The notes beneath the pieces were generated by a model, which was given only the letters and a program-made list of their open reading frames with translations, was not told the DNA's origin and ran no database searches. Source: Miltoncostaeaceae bacterium (GTDB lineage Bacteria > Actinomycetota > Thermoleophilia > Miltoncostaeales > Miltoncostaeaceae). From it: a DNA stretch of 8,935 bases. Each line of letters begins with the position of its first letter. Within the stretch, counting starts at the first letter, position 1. Made by a program: the position numbers and the translations under genes. The stretch is taken from NCBI GenBank assembly GCA_030598075.1, contig JAUVQP010000054.1:1-8935 (forward strand), read 5' to 3'. Shown in pieces: positions 5,159 through 8,935 of this stretch.

Positions 5159-5764
5159 ATGAGTGAGCTGAGTGAGCGTCAATCGTCCATCCTGGCGTTC
5201 ATCGCGCGACACTGTCGCGACAGCGGCTATCCGCCCACCGTACGAGAGATCGGCTTTGCGGTCGGGCTGGCGTCTCCGTCGACGGTTCACGCTCACTTGG
5301 CGAAGCTCGAGGCGGCCGGTCACATCAAGCGCGATGCGACCAAGCCTCGGGCCATGTTCGTGTGCTCGACCGATCCCGCAGCGTCGCCGACTCACCAACC
5401 CGCGCCCGAAGCGGGACTACCCGTGCTGGGCGCCGTCGCCGCGGGTGCTCCCATCCTCGCGGAAGAGAACGTGGAGGGCCTGGTCACGTCACCGTTTCCC
5501 GGTGACTTCATGCTTCGCGTGCGCGGCGACTCCATGATCGACGCCGGCATTCTCGACGGCGACCTCGTCGTGGTACGGCGGCAGCAGGTCGCCGACGACG
5601 GACGCATCGTCGTCGCGCTCATCGAGGATGAGGCCACCGTGAAGCGGTTGAGTACCTCGGGCGAGCGGTCCTGGCTGATGCCCGAGAACCCTGCCTATGA
5701 GCCCATCCCGGCGGACGACGCCCAACTGGTCGGTGAGGTCGTCGGGGTTCTTCGCGCCCTGTAG
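5159..5764 (+). CDS. lexA: LexA, SOS-response transcriptional repressor
   Basis: A 201-residue protein of normal length. Residues 1-66 form the LexA winged helix, with REIGFAVGLASPSTVHAHLAKLE as the DNA-binding block. The self-cleavage site is A95-G96 in VLGAVAAGAPI. The catalytic serine is S125 in RVRGDSMIDAGILDGD and the lysine is K162 in EATVKRL, so the autoprotease is complete. On DNA damage, RecA filaments trigger cleavage and release SOS genes. The linker (about 70-86) is Pro/Ala-rich. The ATG at 5159 gives the standard N-terminus; GGAGG (5140-5144) lies 14 nt upstream and a second GGAG is very close to the ATG. An SOS box overlaps the predicted transcript start. rnpB follows downstream from its own promoter. 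Confidence 0.97.
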   Translation: MSELSERQSSILAFIARHCRDSGYPPTVREIGFAVGLASPSTVHAHLAKLEAAGHIKRDATKPRAMFVCSTDPAASPTHQPAPEAGLPVLGAVAAGAPILAEENVEGLVTSPFPGDFMLRVRGDSMIDAGILDGDLVVVRRQQVADDGRIVVALIEDEATVKRLSTSGERSWLMPENPAYEPIPADDAQLVGEVVGVLRAL

Positions 5765-5794
5765 CGCCTTCGGCGAGGGTCTCCGGCAAGGCTC

Positions 5795-5800
5795 TACACT
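5795..5800 (+). promoter_or_regulatory. -10 box (TACACT) of rnpB
   Basis: TACACT predicts +1 near 5807, which coincides with the 5' side of the P1 helix of the RNase P RNA. A matching -35 hexamer is not evident. Confidence 0.6.
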
Positions 5801-5803
5801 GTT

Positions 5804-6147
5804 CGATGCGAGCCAGGCAGCCGCGGGTCGCTTCGGCGGCTCGAGGAAAGTCCGGACACCGAAGAGCAGGGTGCTGGTTAACGGCCAGCGGAGGAAACTC
5901 CCGGGAAAGTGCCACAGAAACGACACAGCCACGGGTGTGATGCTCGGGGCGAAGGTGAAAAGGTGCGGTAAGAGCGCACCAGCGGCCTGGTGACAGGTCG
6001 GCTGGGCAAACCCCACTCGGTGCAAGGCCAAGCCGGGGCGTTACGAGTTGCTCGCTCAGTCCCAGGTCGGCCGCACGAGGCGTTCGGCGACGAGCGTCCC
6101 AGACAGATGGCTGTCCACGACAGAATCCGGCTTACGGCTCGCTATCG
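5804..6147 (+). ncRNA. rnpB: RNase P RNA component, bacterial type A
   Basis: The catalytic RNA that removes tRNA 5' leaders. Helix P1 forms between GCGAGCC (5808-5814) and GGCTCGC (6136-6142), extendable by CGAT / ATCG with one bulged base, which sets the ends. Conserved region I, GAGGAAAGTCCGGAC, is at 5843-5857. ACAGAAAC is near 5915. The GGCAAACCCCAC...GTGCAAGGCC block is at about 6005-6029. Conserved region V, ACAGAATCCGGCTTAC, is at 6120-6135 and pairs with region I as P4. The hairpin around GGTGCGGTAAGAGCGCACC (about 5963-5981) is also typical. The 5' end should be about 5807 from the -10 box. Size, about 340 nt, is normal. Confidence 0.96.
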
Positions 6148-6173
6148 CTGAGGCCCACTTCGGTGGGCCTCAG
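6148..6173 (+). terminator. Rho-independent-type terminator of rnpB, also abutting the convergent regulator
   Basis: CTGAGGCCCAC (6148-6158) and GTGGGCCTCAG (6163-6173) form a perfect 11-bp stem closed by a TTCG tetraloop, followed by the weak tract TCATTCT. The stop codon of the convergent HTH regulator (6174-6176) touches the hairpin, so the same stem could end both transcripts. Confidence 0.8.
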
Positions 6174-6911
6174 TCATTCTGCGACAGGCTCTCGGCTCCC
6201 GGCGCCGACCTCGGCCGTGGGTCGTGCGCCACCGCTTGGAAGCGCGCCGAGGTAGCCCGCGACCATCGCTACTTGGATCCGGTCGATGACGGCGTGAAGC
6301 GCGGCGAGTGCGTGCGGCTCGGTGACCTCGCCTCTTTGGAGCCCACGCTCCGCCTCGGTCAGGACTGCCGCTGCGTAGCGCGTGTGCTCGGCGATGACGG
6401 CGGCGCCGATCGGGCCCTGGGCCCCCCCGCGAACGCCCGCCAACCCCGCGCGTCCGACGATGGACGCGGCCGAGCCCGAGTCGAGCGCGACCGCGATCAC
6501 CCGCAGAAACCGCAGAACGCCGCGCCCCAGCCCAGCCTCCGTCGGTGCGGGAACAGGTACGGGGACCTGCTCGTCGTACCCTGCGAGAACGCGGTCGGTG
6601 ATCGCGCTCGCCCGCGAGTTGAGCCACCGGGCGAGTTCAGGGCACGCGGGGACGTCGCGCGGACGCCGAGCCAGCCGGCGCGGCTCCGGTAGCGCGGCGC
6701 CGCGCTCGGTGAGCCAGCGCTTGAGCTCGTCGACCTCGAAGCGGCGGTGGCCGCCGACCGTTCGATGGGACGGCAGGCGCCCTTGGTCGGCCCAACCACG
6801 AATGGTGGCAACACTGACGCCGATCACCGCCGCCGCCTCGCTCGCCGTCAACGTTCGTGGTCCTCCCGGGCGCCCCCGAGCTCGGGGCCAGTCGTCCTGA
6901 GCACCGCTCAT
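6174..6911 (-). CDS. MerR/excisionase-type HTH regulator with C-terminal helical sensor-like domain
   Basis: A 245-residue one-component regulator. Residues 20-67 (TLTASEAAAVIGVSVATIRGW, then GHRRFEVDELKRWL) form a MerR/BldC-like winged helix of the helix_turn_helix_17 type, with the family's GG-H-R-R/Y-F signature. From about residue 88 to 225 the chain is helical: LARWLNSRASAITDRVL, a Pro/Val hinge, then GVLRFLRVIAVAL and IAEHTRYAAAVLTEA. This pattern recalls RsbRD_N-type four-helix sensor domains, but that is inference from hydrophobic spacing. It lacks the MerR coiled-coil dimer helix and metal cysteines. The ATG at 6911 has AGGGGG 10 nt upstream. It diverges from the kinase homologue with about 110 bp between starts, suggesting shared control. 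Target and ligand unknown. Confidence 0.85.
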   Translation of the reverse strand: MSGAQDDWPRARGRPGGPRTLTASEAAAVIGVSVATIRGWADQGRLPSHRTVGGHRRFEVDELKRWLTERGAALPEPRRLARRPRDVPACPELARWLNSRASAITDRVLAGYDEQVPVPVPAPTEAGLGRGVLRFLRVIAVALDSGSAASIVGRAGLAGVRGGAQGPIGAAVIAEHTRYAAAVLTEAERGLQRGEVTEPHALAALHAVIDRIQVAMVAGYLGALPSGGARPTAEVGAGSREPVAE

Positions 6912-6920
6912 CGTCGTGAT

Positions 6921-6945
6921 CCCCCTTGATCGAGCGTCGCGTCCC
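6921..6945 (+). repeat. 25-bp near-identical direct repeat, copy 1 (mate at 8905-8929)
   Basis: The 16 bases CCCCCTTGATCGAGCG are identical at 6921-6936 and 8905-8920. Over 25 bp, 23 match, and both mismatches (6937, 6943) are third codon positions in the frame that reads PLIERRVP in both copies. Copy 1 is preceded by an in-frame TGA (6917-6919) and lies in the gap upstream of the kinase gene. Its CCCCCT is the complement of the HTH gene's Shine-Dalgarno. Confidence 0.75.
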
Positions 6946-7024
6946 TGTGGTTCCGGCTACCCCGGCTGAATCCTTCCGCTCCACAAGGACTTTCCGCGCG
7001 TCGGGCGAACCCCGATCAGACCAG

Positions 7025-8617
7025 ATGATGATCGCGAGGCCCTCACCCAGGGGCTGGGCTCGAACCGGCCTGGCCGTCGCCGGCGTGACGGCGTTGGCCC
7101 TGATGGGGCTCGTCCTCGCCACGCTCGCTGTCGATCTGCGATCCGGGCTGGCGCCCGCGGGCGACCGAGTCGCGGAGCGCTCCGACACCCTGGCCCGGGA
7201 GCTTCGGGGCGCCTCGCCGCGGCAGGCCGCCTCTGTGCTGGCCGCCGCGGGCGGCGCGGCGCGGCTCGTTCGCGGCGACGGAGTCGTCGCCCAAACCGGC
7301 CCCGCGGCTCTTTGGGGCGCGCGGCCGGCGGGTCTCTCGGCGAGGCTCGCCACGATCGGCGCCGGCTGGGGTGTGCGGTCTGGGGTCGTCGAGGCCGCGC
7401 GCTCGCTGCCCAACGGCGATCGGGTCGTCGTTCGGGCCCCCGTGAGCGACGCGGCGACCTCCGTCACCCCCGCCCTATGGCTCGGTCTTGGCCTTTCGCT
7501 CCTGCTCGCTGTCGCCGCCGGGCTGCTTGCCGGTCTGAGGGAACGGCGCCGCGCCCGGTCTGAGGGCGCCATCACGGTGGAGCTTCGGACGGCGCGCGCG
7601 CGCGCTCGCGCCGCCGACGAGGTGACGGAGGCGGGAATTGAGTTGCTCACGGCCGTCATCGCGCCCCTGCCGCTCGCAGCGGCGGTTCGCACGGGCGCGG
7701 GAAGACTCGTTCGCAACGACGCCCTCGCCAAGCTGCTCGACGAGCTTGCCCCGTCAGACGCCGCGGCTCTGGACTCGGCCGCCGAGAGGGCGGTGGCGAG
7801 CCGCGGGCCGTCCAGCCAGCGTGTCGCGCTCGGTGACGGCCGGGTGCTCGACGCCGAGTCGTGGGCCGTTCCGGTCGGCCGCGTCGTCGTGTTCGTCGAC
7901 CGCGCGGAGCAGGAGCGCTTGGCCGCGCTCCGGCGCCAGATCAGCGCCGGCGCGGCGCGGCGTCTTGCGACGCCGCTCGACGAGCTCCAGGCGCTGGCGC
8001 AGGAGGTCCACGGAGTCCTGCCCGCCGCGCATGCCTCGTCGGCCGCCCGCCTTCTCGCGACGGCCGATCGCCTGCGTGGAATTACGCGATCGATGGTGCG
8101 TGGAAGCGAGCACGACATCGCTCCGGCTCCCAAGCCCCGTTCCGTCGGCTGCGCGGGGCTCATGTGGGGGCTCGAACGCGGGGCCGACGATGCGCTTCGT
8201 GACGCCGGCCTGAGGATCGACATCGAGGTTGCCGAGGACGCCCCCGCGGTATGGGCCGATCTCGCTCACCTCCAGGATCTAATGGGTCTCCTGATCGCGA
8301 ACGCGAGGCGTTTCACGCCCCGTGGTGGCACCGTGACCCTATGGGCTGCGCCGGCGACTGGGGGCAGGGTCGCGCTGGGCGTCCGAGACACCGGGCCCGG
8401 CGTCGGCGCGTCGGAGCTACGCGCCGTGCTCGAGCCGTTCGTCCGCGGCGAGAACGCGGCGGCCTACCCCGGCGACGGGCTGGGTCTCGCGGCCGCCAGG
8501 GCGCTTGCGGAGCGTCTTGGGGGACGGCTCGTCATCGAGCCCGGACGCGATGGGGGATCCCGCGCTGAGCTTCCCGCCGCGCCGGCCCGTTCCGGAGATC
8601 GCGCCATCGCGGCGTGA
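7025..8617 (+). CDS. Membrane sensor histidine-kinase homologue lacking the phospho-acceptor histidine
   Basis: A 530-residue protein. TM1 is about residues 14-36, followed by an extracytoplasmic sensor of about 110 residues. TM2 is about 149-172, then an Arg-rich signalling helix with an alternating Ala-Arg run. A PAS-like segment (about 205-295) precedes a HisKA-like dimerisation region (about 295-365) and a HATPase domain (about 385-515). ATP-site motifs are intact: N426 in LIANARRFTP, D455-T-G-P-G in the G1 box, and G483-D-G-L-G-L in the G2 box. In the H-box the usual SHELRTPL reads A311-R312-R313-LATPL: His is Arg and the adjacent acidic residue is also Arg. Canonical autophosphorylation is therefore unlikely. 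No response regulator is in the window. The ATG at 7025 is chosen because TM1 follows directly. The frame is open to a TTG at 6926, but that segment carries the repeat described at 6921 and no Shine-Dalgarno. Confidence 0.87.
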   Translation: MMIARPSPRGWARTGLAVAGVTALALMGLVLATLAVDLRSGLAPAGDRVAERSDTLARELRGASPRQAASVLAAAGGAARLVRGDGVVAQTGPAALWGARPAGLSARLATIGAGWGVRSGVVEAARSLPNGDRVVVRAPVSDAATSVTPALWLGLGLSLLLAVAAGLLAGLRERRRARSEGAITVELRTARARARAADEVTEAGIELLTAVIAPLPLAAAVRTGAGRLVRNDALAKLLDELAPSDAAALDSAAERAVASRGPSSQRVALGDGRVLDAESWAVPVGRVVVFVDRAEQERLAALRRQISAGAARRLATPLDELQALAQEVHGVLPAAHASSAARLLATADRLRGITRSMVRGSEHDIAPAPKPRSVGCAGLMWGLERGADDALRDAGLRIDIEVAEDAPAVWADLAHLQDLMGLLIANARRFTPRGGTVTLWAAPATGGRVALGVRDTGPGVGASELRAVLEPFVRGENAAAYPGDGLGLAAARALAERLGGRLVIEPGRDGGSRAELPAAPARSGDRAIAA

Positions 8618-8638
8618 TCCGGCGTCCCACCACGGACG

Positions 8639-8677
8639 CGGCTCTCGGACGGCTCTCGGCCACCCTCCGAGCCGGCC
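8639..8677 (+). repeat. Tandem CGGCTCTCGG repeat with imperfect hairpin after the kinase gene
   Basis: CGGCTCTCGGA (8639-8649) is followed at once by CGGCTCTCGGC (8650-8660). The second copy can pair, with a 2-nt bulge, with a downstream CCGAGCC to form an imperfect stem. No T-tract follows. It may be a weak terminator for the kinase gene or chance GC-rich sequence. Confidence 0.3.
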
Positions 8678-8685
8678 GGTGCCGA

Positions 8686-8691
8686 TAGGCT
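8686..8691 (+). promoter_or_regulatory. Putative -10 box (TAGGCT) of the 40-residue ORF, leaderless
   Basis: TAGGCT ends 6 nt before the GTG at 8698, placing +1 on the G of the start codon. There is no Shine-Dalgarno and no clear -35 element. Confidence 0.45.
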
Positions 8692-8697
8692 GGCGAC

Positions 8698-8820
8698 GTG
8701 GCGGAGGCGAGCAGGCTCGCGGAGGGGGACCGGGCGCCCGAGGTGATCTTCGTGGGCGGTGACGCCCGGCCGGCGGTCACCAAGGGCCACGCTGCCCGCG
8801 TCCTTCGCGCCCCGGGATGA
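8698..8820 (+). CDS. Small hypothetical protein, 40 residues, overlapping the next gene
   Basis: Not recognised. The product reads VAEASRLAEGDRAPEVIFVG, then a short basic tail ending HAARVLRAPG. A single predicted strand (EVIFVGG) sits in a charged chain; there is no signal peptide, cysteine or membrane helix. Two features argue that it is translated: a -10 box at the leaderless distance before its GTG, and an ATGA overlap that joins its TGA (8818-8820) to the ATG of the gamma-glutamylcyclotransferase-like gene (8817). The arrangement suggests that the peptide acts as a translational leader feeding the downstream gene, which lacks a strong Shine-Dalgarno. It could instead be the true 5' end of a transcript whose peptide has no function. 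Confidence is moderate because of the size. Confidence 0.5.
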   Translation: MAEASRLAEGDRAPEVIFVGGDARPAVTKGHAARVLRAPG

Positions 8821-8935
8821 GCTGGACCGCGCCGGTCGTCCCGCAGCGGCGGGTGGCGATCATGGCGTACGGCTCCCTGCTCTACGATCCGGGACCGGAT
8901 CTGGCCCCCTTGATCGAGCGGCGCGTGCCGCGACG
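8817..8935 (+). CDS. Gamma-glutamylcyclotransferase-like (GGCT/AIG2) protein, N-terminal part (runs off right edge)
   Basis: Only 39 residues are visible. They include RRVAIMAYGSLLYDPG, where the first beta strand and YGSL turn are the signature of the gamma-glutamylcyclotransferase/AIG2-like fold; the YGSL loop binds the substrate's gamma-glutamyl part in known members. The active-site Glu lies further on and is not in the window, so activity cannot be judged. The ATG at 8817 overlaps the stop of the 40-residue ORF (ATGA), implying coupling. The sequence APLIERRVPR near the edge is the second copy of the coding-like repeat found upstream of the kinase gene. Family call from one motif; moderate confidence. 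Confidence 0.65.
   Translation, partial: MSWTAPVVPQRRVAIMAYGSLLYDPGPDLAPLIERRVPR
8905..8929 (+). repeat. 25-bp near-identical direct repeat, copy 2 (mate at 6921-6945)
   Basis: This copy lies within the gamma-glutamylcyclotransferase-like coding frame, where it reads PLIERRVP. The differences from copy 1 are both synonymous third-position changes, pointing to shared protein-coding ancestry and not a DNA-binding site. Confidence 0.75.

Noticed and set aside
6917..6934. GATC-N6-GATC in front of the HTH gene as its operator
   Set aside because: The two GATC words are too short to stand out, and the segment is better explained as coding-like repeat.
6926..7024. TTG start at 6926 for the kinase homologue
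   Set aside because: No Shine-Dalgarno or leaderless -10 box. The extra 33 residues carry the GGCT-like repeat and are not a normal kinase N-terminus.
7589..7612. Alternating CG run in the kinase gene as Z-DNA or a simple repeat
   Set aside because: It encodes the Ala-Arg alternation of a cytoplasmic helix and is an ordinary result of GC-rich codon use.
6637..8223. 528-residue open frame on the minus strand
   Set aside because: Ser/Arg/Ala-rich shadow of the kinase gene, with no recognisable domain.

Overview
The window is GC-rich DNA with tightly packed genes. The content suggests an actinobacterial lineage: a MntR/DtxR-type regulator, a Gram-positive/actinobacterial-type SOS box (GAAC-N4-GTTC) in front of lexA, a bacterial type A RNase P RNA, an MqnA/MqnD-family protein of the futalosine menaquinone pathway, and many TANNNT -10 boxes placed so that transcription would start at the start codon. 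Thermoleophilia (Solirubrobacterales or Gaiellales) is my best guess, but this is inference from gene style and not proven. No insertion sequence, phage, CRISPR array or integrase is visible.

Layout, left to right. (1) 1-302, minus: 5' part of a Crp/Fnr-type cyclic-nucleotide-binding regulator running off the left edge. It diverges from (2) 597-1271, plus: a DtxR/MntR-type metalloregulator. (3) 1452-3127, minus: a three-gene operon of small cupin, MqnD-like protein and an unusual cysteine-rich 141-residue protein. (4) 3331-3759, minus: a PaaI-type hotdog thioesterase, divergent from (5) secG (3844-4074, plus). (6) 4089-4812: three very small genes, namely a 56-residue helical protein (minus), a 49-residue membrane peptide (plus) and a 93-residue membrane-anchored protein with four cysteines (minus). 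(7) 4973-5058, minus: tRNA-Leu(GAG), divergent from lexA (5159-5764, plus), which carries its own SOS box. (8) 5804-6147, plus: rnpB with its own promoter and a UUCG-loop terminator. (9) A divergent pair: a MerR/excisionase-type HTH regulator (6174-6911, minus) and a membrane sensor kinase homologue (7025-8617, plus). (10) 8698 onward, plus: a 40-residue ORF overlapping the start of a gamma-glutamylcyclotransferase-like gene cut by the right edge.

Functionally the window is mainly housekeeping (protein export, RNA processing, SOS control, menaquinone synthesis, a leucine tRNA) mixed with one-component regulators. The less ordinary points are: a histidine-kinase homologue whose phospho-acceptor His is replaced by Arg; a 25-bp near-repeat with only wobble-position differences linking the region upstream of that kinase to the gamma-glutamylcyclotransferase gene; a Cys-rich protein resembling the C-terminal motif of MuF-type phage head proteins inside a menaquinone operon; and two visible initiation classes, leaderless genes without a Shine-Dalgarno and leadered genes with one.
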